A DNA stretch of 64,000 bases from Promethearchaeota archaeon (GTDB taxonomy: Archaea > Asgardarchaeota > Lokiarchaeia > Sigyniarchaeales > SOKP01): positions 620,001 through 684,000 of the forward strand of contig JAHPZA010000010.1 in assembly GCA_019058445.1 (NCBI GenBank), read 5' to 3'. The notes under the pieces are model-generated. The model made no database searches and was not told the DNA's origin. It saw nothing but the letters and a program-made list of their open reading frames with translations. Below, in pieces: positions 36,635 through 45,735 of this stretch (position 1 is the stretch's first letter; the number at the start of each line of letters is the position of its first letter). The translations under genes and the position numbers were made by a program.

Positions 36635-38290
36635 ATGAGTATTGATGAAGATTTAAGGATATTTTTTGATAATGCAATTGATTATATTATAATATACGAT
36701 TTAAATGGTAATATAGTAGATATTAATAAATCCTTGTTGAAAGCTTTAGGATATAAAAATAAAGAAAAGTTTACTAAGCGAAACATAAATCAAATTATAT
36801 CACTCCCTCCTTACTATCAAAACAATCACAATTCTTCTGATTTTCTAAAATCTTTAAATAACTCTTCGGAAAGGAGAGAATATTACTTAAATGGAAAAAA
36901 AAATAGAAAAATTCCGGTTAGGGGATACAATATTTATTTCAGTAATAAAAATTTAGAAATCTTTCTGAATGTTTCTAATGATATCACTGAAATAAAAAAT
37001 CTTCATGATGAATTAAAAGAATCCAAGCAAAAAATCGAAATATTATCAAGCAAGGTTCCAGAAATACACCTTTGGTCATTATCTCAAAAGAAAAATCATT
37101 TAGAAATGATTCAAAAGAGTGGAAAAATATTAAGAGATACAGAAAAAAAGTATATAGAGATTTTGGAAAATATTAAAGAAGGGTATTTCGAATTAGATCA
37201 TGAGGGTAAATTAATTTTTTTTAATAATTCTTTATCTGATATCTTAGGTTTCCCATCTGAAGAATTATTAGGAAGTAATGTAAAAAATTTACTTAATACA
37301 CCTAATTTAGAATCTTTTAAATCATTAGTCCAGGATAATGTTGATAAGGAATTAATCGAATTTCAATTTCAAAAAAAAAATGGTCAGAACATTTATATCG
37401 AAACGTCTCTTTCTTCCAAACTTAACTCTAAGGGTGAAACTATAGGATATTTTGGAATTCTTCGAGAAGTAACAGAGAGAAAGTTTGCAGAACTCCTTAA
37501 AGAAAAGTTTAGAGAACAACTAGAGAGAGAAGTAGAGCTGAGGACTCAAGACTTAAAAGAATCTTTAGACCAACAAAAATTATATATGAATGAAATTTTA
37601 AAAGCCTCACAATTTAAATCAGAATTTATGTCAACAATGTCTCATGAATTAAGAACTCCATTGAATTCTATAATAGGATTTATAGATTTACTTTTAGAAG
37701 AAAATTATGGTAAAATTAATAATGATCAGCTCACTTTTCTAACAGATATAAAAGCATCTTCAATACATCTATTAGAGTTGATCAATCATTTATTAGATAT
37801 TTCAAAGATAGAAGCAGGTGAAATTAAACTTAATTTGAAGAAAGTACCATTAAAGTTATTGTTAGATCAATTAAACTCGATAATAAAACCATTAATTGCT
37901 GAAAAAAAGTTATATTTTAAAATGAACGATTTTAATTCTAATTTAGAGATCAATGTAGATCCGTTAAGATTTAAAGAAATTCTGTATAACTTGATTAGCA
38001 ATGCTATTAAATTCACTAAAAAAGGGGGTATTAGATTAAACATCATGGAAACTGAGGATAATTACAGATTTGAAATAATGGACACAGGTATTGGGATAGC
38101 TAGGAAAGATTTTGATTTAGTGTTTAAAGAATTTAAAAGAATTGATGATCCTTATGTAAAAATAATACCAGGAACAGGTTTAGGTTTGCCACTTACAAAA
38201 AAATTAGTAAATCTTCATGGGGGAAATTTAAAATTCACAAGTAAGTATGGAAAAGGATCAAATTTCATAGTGACACTCCCTAAAATATGA
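36635..38290 (+). CDS. Soluble PAS-PAS histidine kinase
   Basis: 551 residues, no membrane helix. PAS 1 about 5-115 (DNAIDYIIIYDLNGNIVDIN), PAS 2 about 172-285 (ILENIKEGYFELDHEG), then a coiled coil, HisKA with the phosphorylated His about 337 in MSHELRTPLNSIIGF, and HATPase_c with DTGIGI and GTGLGLPL. Autophosphorylating cytosolic sensor kinase; ligand unknown. ATG start. Closest relatives in the window are the kinases at 45.7 and 57.2 kb. Confidence 0.92.
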   Translation: MSIDEDLRIFFDNAIDYIIIYDLNGNIVDINKSLLKALGYKNKEKFTKRNINQIISLPPYYQNNHNSSDFLKSLNNSSERREYYLNGKKNRKIPVRGYNIYFSNKNLEIFLNVSNDITEIKNLHDELKESKQKIEILSSKVPEIHLWSLSQKKNHLEMIQKSGKILRDTEKKYIEILENIKEGYFELDHEGKLIFFNNSLSDILGFPSEELLGSNVKNLLNTPNLESFKSLVQDNVDKELIEFQFQKKNGQNIYIETSLSSKLNSKGETIGYFGILREVTERKFAELLKEKFREQLEREVELRTQDLKESLDQQKLYMNEILKASQFKSEFMSTMSHELRTPLNSIIGFIDLLLEENYGKINNDQLTFLTDIKASSIHLLELINHLLDISKIEAGEIKLNLKKVPLKLLLDQLNSIIKPLIAEKKLYFKMNDFNSNLEINVDPLRFKEILYNLISNAIKFTKKGGIRLNIMETEDNYRFEIMDTGIGIARKDFDLVFKEFKRIDDPYVKIIPGTGLGLPLTKKLVNLHGGNLKFTSKYGKGSNFIVTLPKI

Positions 38291-38330
38291 CATTTTAAAA
38301 AATATTGTTTCTAACTCTTATTGTTATTTT

Positions 38331-38564
38331 CTAATAATATTTAATTTTGGTATTTTTTGCCCTTTTCCCATCTAGCAGAACAATTCTATTTTCTAAATTA
38401 TAAACTTCAATATCTAATATTACATTATTAATTTCGGAGCAATCTGTTAATTTCAAAGGTGTTTTTTTAAAATTCTTTGTAATAAGTTCAAAGGAATTAT
38501 AGGTTATTATTGCACAAAAGAGGTCATGAAATTGCCATGCTAGTGGAATTATCATTGAATACAT
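38331..38564 (-). CDS. Small hypothetical protein
   Basis: 77 residues, ATG start, no motif recognised. A central hydrophobic strand pattern (NNVILDIEVYNLENRIVLLDG) suggests a beta-rich fold or a remnant of a larger regulatory domain. It converges with the PAS kinase gene, 40 bp from its stop. May not be expressed. Confidence 0.3.
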   Translation of the reverse strand: MYSMIIPLAWQFHDLFCAIITYNSFELITKNFKKTPLKLTDCSEINNVILDIEVYNLENRIVLLDGKRAKNTKIKYY

Positions 38565-38782
38565 GAAAAATTAAATCTATATAAATTTCAAGATATTTTT
38601 GAAAAATTACATTGATTTTATAGAATTTGCCCGGAAAATCTGTCATAAGAGTTTTAATTTATAAATTTTATACAGAAAATAGAATAGATTTTTTCCTTAT
38701 TAAAATTATTATATAAAAAATTAACTTCTTTGATAATATTTAATAAAATAACTAAAAGATATTATAAGAAAAATAAAGACTT

Positions 38783-39148
38783 TCAAAAAGCTTTCCACTT
38801 TTCATATTTTTCCTTCAGTTGATAGATTTCCTTCACTAATTTTTCATTTTCTAATCGGAGATTTTCAATTTCCATCATCAAGGTATTGATTATAATTGCT
38901 GCTTGATCTTTTGAAAACAGATCCTCATCAGTTAAAATATGAACATCAACACCTCTAACCTCAAGATTTTTATCTAAATACAAAGTAGTTAAAATATTCT
39001 TCAGTTGCCCGTGAAGAAAAATATGAGAAAAAGGAAACCGAGAATGTTTTTTTAAGACTTCTTTATCTAATTTTATTTCATGGAAAATATCGCAGATACT
39101 ACAATAATACTGTCTTCTTACAAAACTACCAATTTCATGTTTATTCAT
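38783..39148 (-). CDS. Small zinc-knuckle/coiled-coil protein, Rab-linked
   Basis: 121 residues. The N-terminal part has a CxxC knuckle (YYCSICDIFHEIKLD) and a compact domain to about residue 85; the C-terminal 35 residues (MMEIENLRLENEKLVKEIYQ) are a leucine-heptad coiled coil. It lies 26 bp after the Rab-like GTPase gene on the same strand, so it is likely cotranscribed and may be its partner (inference). Function otherwise unknown. Confidence 0.65.
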   Translation of the reverse strand: MNKHEIGSFVRRQYYCSICDIFHEIKLDKEVLKKHSRFPFSHIFLHGQLKNILTTLYLDKNLEVRGVDVHILTDEDLFSKDQAAIIINTLMMEIENLRLENEKLVKEIYQLKEKYEKWKAF

Positions 39149-39174
39149 ATTCTATAAAAAACTAATCGAAATGA

Positions 39175-39714
39175 TTATAATATTCCAGATATTTTCATCA
39201 TTATATCAGCAATGGTATAAAAAATCTTTTCCACATTCTCTCCAGTTTTAGAAGAACATTCGATAAAGTTATTCAATCCACGCTCTTTACCGTATTCTGC
39301 TGCATATTCTGCATCAATTACTCTTTTTCCTTCTAATTCCAGATCGCTCTTACCACCAACTAATATAATCGGAAAATTATAATCTTCTTCATCTGGTGCG
39401 GTTTTTAAAATGTTTAACCATTCATCTAAATTTTTTAAAGTAGTGAAACGTGAGATATCATACATAAATATTCCTCCTGAAGCGCCTATTACATAATTAG
39501 GTAACAGAGATTTAAATTGGTGTTCTCCCGCGAAATCCCAAATCTGTAAATTAACAGAAATTCCTTCAATTTCTACATTTTTAGTATAAAAATCAACTCC
39601 AATTGTCATGGAATAGTTTTCGCTATATTGGCCTGTGACATAACGGTTGACTAATGTTGTTTTTCCAACACCCCCATCCCCAAAAATACACATTTTATAC
39701 CGTGCAAAACTCAT
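39175..39714 (-). CDS. Rab-like small GTPase
   Basis: 179 residues, complete Ras-superfamily fold: P-loop GDGGVGKT (12-19), switch I YSMTIGVDFYTK with the effector Thr and the Rab-like IGVDF, G3 DFAGEHQF (His where Rab has Arg), G4 GGKSDL (Asn of NKxD replaced by Gly), G5 ECSSKTG. No C-terminal cysteines for prenylation, as expected in archaea. Eukaryote-like GTPase numbers are a known Asgard trait. Probably cotranscribed with the coiled-coil protein downstream. Confidence 0.92.
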   Translation of the reverse strand: MSFARYKMCIFGDGGVGKTTLVNRYVTGQYSENYSMTIGVDFYTKNVEIEGISVNLQIWDFAGEHQFKSLLPNYVIGASGGIFMYDISRFTTLKNLDEWLNILKTAPDEEDYNFPIILVGGKSDLELEGKRVIDAEYAAEYGKERGLNNFIECSSKTGENVEKIFYTIADIMMKISGIL

Positions 39715-39985
39715 TTTACTAGTCCTTTCATATTTTAATTGTGATTATTAAATGCATCCTTGAAATATATATTATGCAATTATAATAGTATAGATAAATA
39801 AAAATAATTGGTATTTGCAATATAAATTAAGGATAAATACTTTTTATCCCTTATTTTTTATTTCATATTTTTATAGGATTTATGTTTCTTTCTGGATCTA
39901 TTGATTTGTTATGAAACAATGATTTAAATTAAAAAATGGGAATTCTTTTCTTAAATATCATAATTTATCAAGATTTCCCTTAGCT

Positions 39986-40270
39986 TTAATGATTTATCAT
40001 AAAATTCCATTGCAAAAGCATCATCTCCCATAGATATGCAAAGATCTGCAATTCATCTTCATTTTCCAAGATAAAGAGTAATTCCTGACCAGAAGTGTCA
40101 AACACGCCTAATTCTAAATCCATCCATTTATACACTGAAGATAAGATCCCTCTTGTTGGAACAAGAGGAAACAAAATCAAATTTTTAGGATCCTTTCCCT
40201 CGAAAATCACCTGCATGATGCTTGTTTTACCCACACCTGCTCTTCCAATAAATAATATCTTCTTTACCAT
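39986..40270 (-). pseudogene. Truncated RagC-like GTPase
   Basis: Starts like the intact RagC-like gene at 42.8 kb but without its N-terminal domain: KKILFIGRAGVGKTSIMQVIFEG, PTRGILSSVYKWMDLELGVFDTSGQELLF, then stops soon after G3. The sequence that follows, in a different frame, reads ADLCISMGDDAFAMEFYDKSLKLREIL, a clear TPR unit unrelated to Rag. A deletion or recombination therefore joined a GTPase start to a TPR tail. No G4/G5, so not a working GTPase. Confidence 0.75.
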
Positions 40271-40503
40271 AATATATCCACAAAATAAGATCCTTATCTG
40301 TAAATGTAAAACCTAATTCGATATCTTCATTTGATAATAATTGACTTCAAAAATATAAAATATTCATGTATATAAATTTCTGCTAAATCATATAATTATA
40401 AAATTTAAAAGAAAAAGGAATAGAAATAGTATAAAACCATCAATAATAGAGGTTAACTCTTGATTATTTAATTTTATATCTTTTTAGATAAAGTTTAAAA
40501 AAC

Positions 40504-40881
40504 CTAATTTGAAATATTTAAAATATTCTTTACTATTTCTCTAAATTCAGCAACTTTAATTGGTTTTGATATATAATCATTAAAACCCGCTGCTAAAATT
40601 CTTTCTTTATCTCCCTTCATTGCAAATGAAGTAACAGCAATGATCGGAATTTCTTTAAATTTATTAATTTTTCGAAGTTCTGTACAGATATCAATACCAC
40701 TAATTTCTGGTAATTGAATATCTAAGATTACTAGATCGGGTTTTCCAGATTTAATTAATTCTAAGCCAGTATCACCTCGAGTTTCAGAAAAAATTTCTAC
40801 TTCTGGGATTAATTTCAAAATGGCTAAAAAGAGTTTCATATTTTTCTCATTATCTTCGATAACATATACTTTTTTTTTCAT
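40504..40881 (-). CDS. Stand-alone response-regulator receiver domain
   Basis: 125 residues, CheY-like. Acidic pocket E9-D10, phospho-acceptor D54 (VILDIQLPE), T84 and K106 (YISKPIKV) all present. No output domain. It may accept phosphate from one of the nearby PAS kinases. ATG start. Confidence 0.9.
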   Translation of the reverse strand: MKKKVYVIEDNEKNMKLFLAILKLIPEVEIFSETRGDTGLELIKSGKPDLVILDIQLPEISGIDICTELRKINKFKEIPIIAVTSFAMKGDKERILAAGFNDYISKPIKVAEFREIVKNILNISN

Positions 40882-41159
40882 AATAAACTTCTCATTTGAA
40901 TAAAATTCAAAATTTATGTTAAAATTAAACCAAGGATAATTTAAAGATATAGTGTTTATTTTTAAATTTTTTTTAAGATATGTTTATATATATTTTCTTT
41001 TTCTTTTTTAGTATTATAATATTTGATGTATAAAATCAGTATATAATAAGGGCTACGGATATTAAAGTCAAAAAGCGTTAAATTTTATTTCGATCTCGTG
41101 AGAATTATAAAACATAAGGTACTTTATTGAAAAATAAATTTTAAAAAGATTGATTTTTG

Positions 41160-42680
41160 ATGAGCAGAAAAGTAATTCTTATTGGACCACCTGAAGGAGG
41201 TAAAACAACCTTGAGAAAGATCTTTTTTGAAGGAGAGAACTCAACAAGAATTTTAGAATATGGTTTAGAACCTACTCGAGGACATGAAACTATATTATTA
41301 GATTTAAGGAAAAAGATAGGTCTATTCGATTTAGGTGGTCAAGAAAATCAGCGATGGTTTGAAACTGAAGAAATATCAATATTTTATGAAGCGAAAATTA
41401 TTATTGTTGTATTTGATATAAGTTGGTCATTAAATTATATCGTAGATTTCATTAATAAGATTTTAAGAATTCGTGAAGAAATAACTTCTTTATCAACCAT
41501 TATTATTTTATTACACAAGATCGATTTAGTCGATCAGGAAATTATAAGAAGTATGAGTAAAACTATTTATCACACCATCGAAAAAAATAAACTAGTAAAA
41601 GTATATTTTACGAGCGTTAAAAGAGAGTATATTGCTCAAACTTTTTCATATTTTGTTGAAATTATAAAAGCTTGCATCATTGACGAGATTGAACTAGAAG
41701 ATTCAAATTTTTATTTATTAGATGAAGTATTAAAAGTCGTTTATCTTACATATAAAAATGAGTTTATCTCTAAAACAGATTTTATTACAAAATTAAATCG
41801 CTCAGAAAGAATAATAGATAGAATTATAAACCATTTAATAAAGAAGGAACATTTACAATTCTCGGGGATATATGAAAAAGATAAACTTTTTTTCTTAACA
41901 GCAATAGGAAAAAAGTATTTTACCGATATCTTAGAAAAATTCACTCTTGAAAGATATTTAGAAAGATCGAAGATTAAACCATTTCATATAATAATCCCCG
42001 AAACAAAAGCCCCCTTTATTTTTGGAGTGTTTTTAATAAATAGTAAGGGAAAAGTTACGGTAATCTCAGAAACTTATGAAAATGATTTATACAATATCTT
42101 AAAGGAGAATTTTCAACGGGATAATTTAGAAGCTTATTCCTATGATAACCTTATTCAAAACTTTAAAGCTGCCTTAGAATTATTTATTAAAGAAAGTGAG
42201 ATTCAAGATCTTTCAGGGATAAGGCTAATAGGGGGAACTCTCTATTTCTTTGAATCTCATGGAATCACATTAAGTATAATCGGTCATCCACATGTTGATT
42301 TTAAGAAGTATGAAAACACAATTCTCAAGAGCTTTGAAAAAACTTACATGGATAACAAACTTGAATTTGATATTCTCAAAACAAGCTCAGCAATTTATAA
42401 TACTCAATTAACTCGGATCATGAAAGATTGGTTGATACAAATTAATAATTTTTACATATCTATGTTGGAAAATTTAGATACAATTGATATTTCGTCAGCT
42501 AGAAATCTTTATATGGAATTAGAAGATCTGTCTACTAAGATTGATGTGAATAATGTTGAAGTTCAAGAAAGAATAAAAAAATTGAAAATAGGGTTAATGA
42601 ATAACATACTAGAAGAAAATTTCAATAAATTCAAAGATATTGCTAATGAAATACTCAAAATTAGCTTAGAGTATAAATAA
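41160..42680 (+). CDS. RagA/Gtr1-like GTPase with wHTH and longin-like domains
   Basis: The GTPase domain (1-180) has P-loop GPPEGGKTT (9-17), LRKIFFEG as in RagA SMRSIIF, G3 DLGGQENQRWFE and G4 LLHKIDL; the HKxD G4 and the wording around G1-G3 are Rag/Gtr hallmarks. A winged helix (about 190-265, RSERIIDRIINHLIKKEHLQF) follows, then a longin/roadblock-like alpha-beta domain (about 280-400, APFIFGVFLINSKGKV) and a C-terminal helical bundle. The ATG at 41160 is preferred to the TTG one codon earlier. First gene of an apparent three-gene GTPase operon. Rags in eukaryotes signal nutrient state; the function here is unknown. Confidence 0.82.
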   Translation: MSRKVILIGPPEGGKTTLRKIFFEGENSTRILEYGLEPTRGHETILLDLRKKIGLFDLGGQENQRWFETEEISIFYEAKIIIVVFDISWSLNYIVDFINKILRIREEITSLSTIIILLHKIDLVDQEIIRSMSKTIYHTIEKNKLVKVYFTSVKREYIAQTFSYFVEIIKACIIDEIELEDSNFYLLDEVLKVVYLTYKNEFISKTDFITKLNRSERIIDRIINHLIKKEHLQFSGIYEKDKLFFLTAIGKKYFTDILEKFTLERYLERSKIKPFHIIIPETKAPFIFGVFLINSKGKVTVISETYENDLYNILKENFQRDNLEAYSYDNLIQNFKAALELFIKESEIQDLSGIRLIGGTLYFFESHGITLSIIGHPHVDFKKYENTILKSFEKTYMDNKLEFDILKTSSAIYNTQLTRIMKDWLIQINNFYISMLENLDTIDISSARNLYMELEDLSTKIDVNNVEVQERIKKLKIGLMNNILEENFNKFKDIANEILKISLEYK

Positions 42681-42810
42681 ATTGAAATTATATGGCTATA
42701 AATTTTCGAATTTGAAAGTTATTAAATTAGATATATTAATAAATACATTCTTTTTTGTATAATGTGCATAAAATGGATATCTATATTTTATTGCTAAAAG
42801 GCAAATTAAA

Positions 42811-44115
42811 ATGGTAATCGGTTTAACATTATATAAATGGGATCAGAGGGTAGGCGCCGTATTAGAAGTAAAATATCCGGAATCTTTTGAAATACATGAT
42901 TCCTTGATGAATAAAATCTACACGACTCATTATTATTCTCAAGATTATGAAAAGGAGGAATTAATAGAAATAAATTATGAAGATCAGGTAATTTTTAGCT
43001 ATTGCGATAAAACCAGAGTTCCTGAAGTAGGTTATGAGATATTAATTCTTATTATACATGAAAAGGATAGAATTAATTCATACAATTTAAAAAAAAAACT
43101 GTTAGATTTCTCAAGAAATGTTATCAAAGAACCTAAGGAAAATAGGGCTTCAATTTTCTTGGAGAATGTAAAAACATTTTTCAAGAAACCCTCGGCAAAG
43201 AAACTATTACTTCTTGGAAGAGCAGGCACAGGAAAAACCACGATAAAAAAAATAATATTTGAAGGAATTAGTCCGAAAGATTTGTTATACAATCCTCTAG
43301 CACCGACTCGTGGAATAACTCCTTCAATGTATTCATGGTTGGATATAAGTTTAGGTCTATTTGATTCTTCCGGTCAAGAGTTACCATTTTTATTGCGCGA
43401 TGAAGATGAGCAAAAAATTGCTTTTGAAAATACAGAAGCTATAATATACTTATTTGACTTCCAAAATTGGATGGTAAATCCCCAGGATTTAATAGAAGAA
43501 GTCCGCAAAATAAAACAAATTTTCATAAATTATAACACTACTGCAAAAATTTTTTTGTTCCTTCATAAAGTCGATTTAATGAAAGAAGATACAAAAGCAC
43601 GAGATCTTACTGAAATTAAGAGTATAATTCAAAAAAAGCTTGAGATGCCTCTGTTTACAACAAGTATCTATCCGGATTTAATTTATAGTCTCTATAATGC
43701 TTTCTGTGATATTTTGAGTGGTTTTTCAAAAGACACTACGATCATAAGAAATATTTTAGATGATAACATCACTGACTTATCGAAAATGATGTGTTTTATT
43801 ACAAATCAAAATAATAGTATTGTTGTACAAACGATGACTCCAGATTTTAATACAAATTATATTAATCATTCTCATAAACTTATTGCGCAATTAAATCAAA
43901 GTTTTGAAGATATGTCCGAAAATCAAATCAATCATGTAATTATATCAAGTACTAATGATTTAAATTTGATTATGATGAATTTAGCTTTAAAAAAATTCAA
44001 CCTAAAAAATTTAATATGTATTTCAGAATCGCTTCGTGCTAATAAGTTGATTTTATTAGGAGGATATATCAGAACAGCATTAAACCGGTATCTTTATTAT
44101 AATAAAAAAGACTAA
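42811..44115 (+). CDS. RagC/Gtr2-like GTPase with N-terminal longin-like domain
   Basis: Residues 1-110 form a longin-like domain (LTLYKWDQRVGAVLEVKYPE). The GTPase follows: P-loop GRAGTGKTT (136-144), IKKIIFEGISPKDLLY, a match in kind to RagC IQKVVFHKMSPNETLF, G3 DSSGQE, G4 FLHKVDL (250-256). The last 115 residues look like a roadblock/LC7 domain, as at the C-terminus of eukaryotic Rags. It lies between two RagA-like genes, 12 bp before the second, as expected for partners of an obligate RagA-RagC heterodimer (inference). ATG start. Confidence 0.8.
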   Translation: MVIGLTLYKWDQRVGAVLEVKYPESFEIHDSLMNKIYTTHYYSQDYEKEELIEINYEDQVIFSYCDKTRVPEVGYEILILIIHEKDRINSYNLKKKLLDFSRNVIKEPKENRASIFLENVKTFFKKPSAKKLLLLGRAGTGKTTIKKIIFEGISPKDLLYNPLAPTRGITPSMYSWLDISLGLFDSSGQELPFLLRDEDEQKIAFENTEAIIYLFDFQNWMVNPQDLIEEVRKIKQIFINYNTTAKIFLFLHKVDLMKEDTKARDLTEIKSIIQKKLEMPLFTTSIYPDLIYSLYNAFCDILSGFSKDTTIIRNILDDNITDLSKMMCFITNQNNSIVVQTMTPDFNTNYINHSHKLIAQLNQSFEDMSENQINHVIISSTNDLNLIMMNLALKKFNLKNLICISESLRANKLILLGGYIRTALNRYLYYNKKD

Positions 44116-44127
44116 ATCAATGATTAA

Positions 44128-45660
44128 ATGAGTAAGAAAATCGTTATAGTAGGACCGCCAGGAGCTGGTAAAACTACTCTTCGCAAAATTTTTTTTGAAG
44201 GTGAAAACTCATCTCAACTCTTAGAATATGCACTTGAACCGACTCACGGGCAAGAATCTCTCATCTTAAAATTGAGGCCTGAAGTAGGAATTTTTGATTT
44301 AGCAGGTCAAGAAAATAAGAGATGGTTTGAAACAGGTGAGAGCTCTATTTTTTATAGTGCAAAAATAATCCTTGTGGTAATAGATATAATCTCTTCAATT
44401 GAAACAATACTCGATTTTATAAGAAAGGTTATTGAGATTAGGAATTCTCTTACTCCAAATTCAATGATTTATGTCCTATTACATAAAATTGACTTAATTA
44501 CAGAGAATCAACTTAAGAAAATAAGGATAAAAATAAATAGATCTCTATTAGAAGTGAATTTAATAAAAGTTTTATTCTCTAGCGTTAAAAAAGAATATTT
44601 TTCCACTACTTTATCATTTTTTCTTGAAATCTTAATGATTTGTTTAAATGAAGAAATCTCATTCGAAAATTTTGATTTTTATTTATTAAATGAAACAATT
44701 AGACTACTTAAGTTAATAGATAACGAATTGATCAGTTCCAAAACAGATTTGCATGAAAGATTAAATATAACTGAAGAAGATCTTAATCGAATAATAAATC
44801 ATTTAGTTGAAACTGGACAAATTCAATTTTCTGATATAAAAACCGAGAGAATACTAAGCCTTACAGAAAAAGGTAAGAATAACTTTAATAAAATTGTAAA
44901 CAATTTTTCTATGAATAATATTTTGAGTTTTAAAAAAGAAGCTACTGTTATTAATATCCCAAGTAAAGAAAATATTCCCCCATTTTTGGGTTATTTTATT
45001 GCTAACGAAGATGGTCTAGCATTACAAAAAGTAGAATTGTATGAAGGAATTCTTTTAAACTATCTAAAAATCAAATACGGAGAAAAAGAAATAATAGAAA
45101 ATGAAAAGTTTGATCTTGATTTAATCCCGATGTTTGTTAGTGCCTTAGAGAAATTTTCAAATGAAATTAATATTAAAAACTTATCTGGTTTCACTTTAAT
45201 GGGAACTAATTTAAAGATGCAAATCTTGGGATATGATCAATATACGGTAACTCTCTTTTCTAATCCAAATGTTAACATAAAAAATATCAAATATAAAATT
45301 GATAATTTTTTCATTAATTTTTTTGAAATCCATAAAAATGAGTTTGAGAAAGCTGTTAAAACGGGCTCCTTTAGTAATATTCAGTATTTAGCGGAAGAAG
45401 GAGCAAATTGGTTAAATCGACTGAATATTTTATATAAAAACATAATTATAAGTACCGATTTCTATGATTTAGAAAGTGCAAAAAACATTTATGATGATCT
45501 AGACAATTTCCAAAGAGATGTAAATATTGAATATTCAATTATTCTTGAAAAAATTAAAAAATTAAAAATTAATTTGATGAATGCAATTTTAATAGAAGAC
45601 TTCGAGGAGATTAAAAAATTGGCCATGACTGCTCACCATCTAAAATCCAAATTTTACTAA
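44128..45660 (+). CDS. RagA/Gtr1-like GTPase with wHTH and longin-like domains (copy 2)
   Basis: Same layout as the gene at 41.2 kb. P-loop GPPGAGKTT, LRKIFFEG, G3 DLAGQENKRWFE, G4 LLHKIDL; winged helix about 195-265; longin-like domain with PPFLGYFIANEDG and LIPMFVSALEKFSNEI, reminiscent of longin FxxALxxF wording; helical tail. Only 12 bp separates it from the RagC-like stop codon, so translation is coupled. Closest to the third copy at 53.0 kb. Confidence 0.82.
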   Translation: MSKKIVIVGPPGAGKTTLRKIFFEGENSSQLLEYALEPTHGQESLILKLRPEVGIFDLAGQENKRWFETGESSIFYSAKIILVVIDIISSIETILDFIRKVIEIRNSLTPNSMIYVLLHKIDLITENQLKKIRIKINRSLLEVNLIKVLFSSVKKEYFSTTLSFFLEILMICLNEEISFENFDFYLLNETIRLLKLIDNELISSKTDLHERLNITEEDLNRIINHLVETGQIQFSDIKTERILSLTEKGKNNFNKIVNNFSMNNILSFKKEATVINIPSKENIPPFLGYFIANEDGLALQKVELYEGILLNYLKIKYGEKEIIENEKFDLDLIPMFVSALEKFSNEINIKNLSGFTLMGTNLKMQILGYDQYTVTLFSNPNVNIKNIKYKIDNFFINFFEIHKNEFEKAVKTGSFSNIQYLAEEGANWLNRLNILYKNIIISTDFYDLESAKNIYDDLDNFQRDVNIEYSIILEKIKKLKINLMNAILIEDFEEIKKLAMTAHHLKSKFY

Positions 45661-45735
45661 TATTGATTTTTAGTATATAAAACTCAGACTTAATTCTTAA
45701 AGAAATAATCTATATTTATAAACATGAGTAATAAA

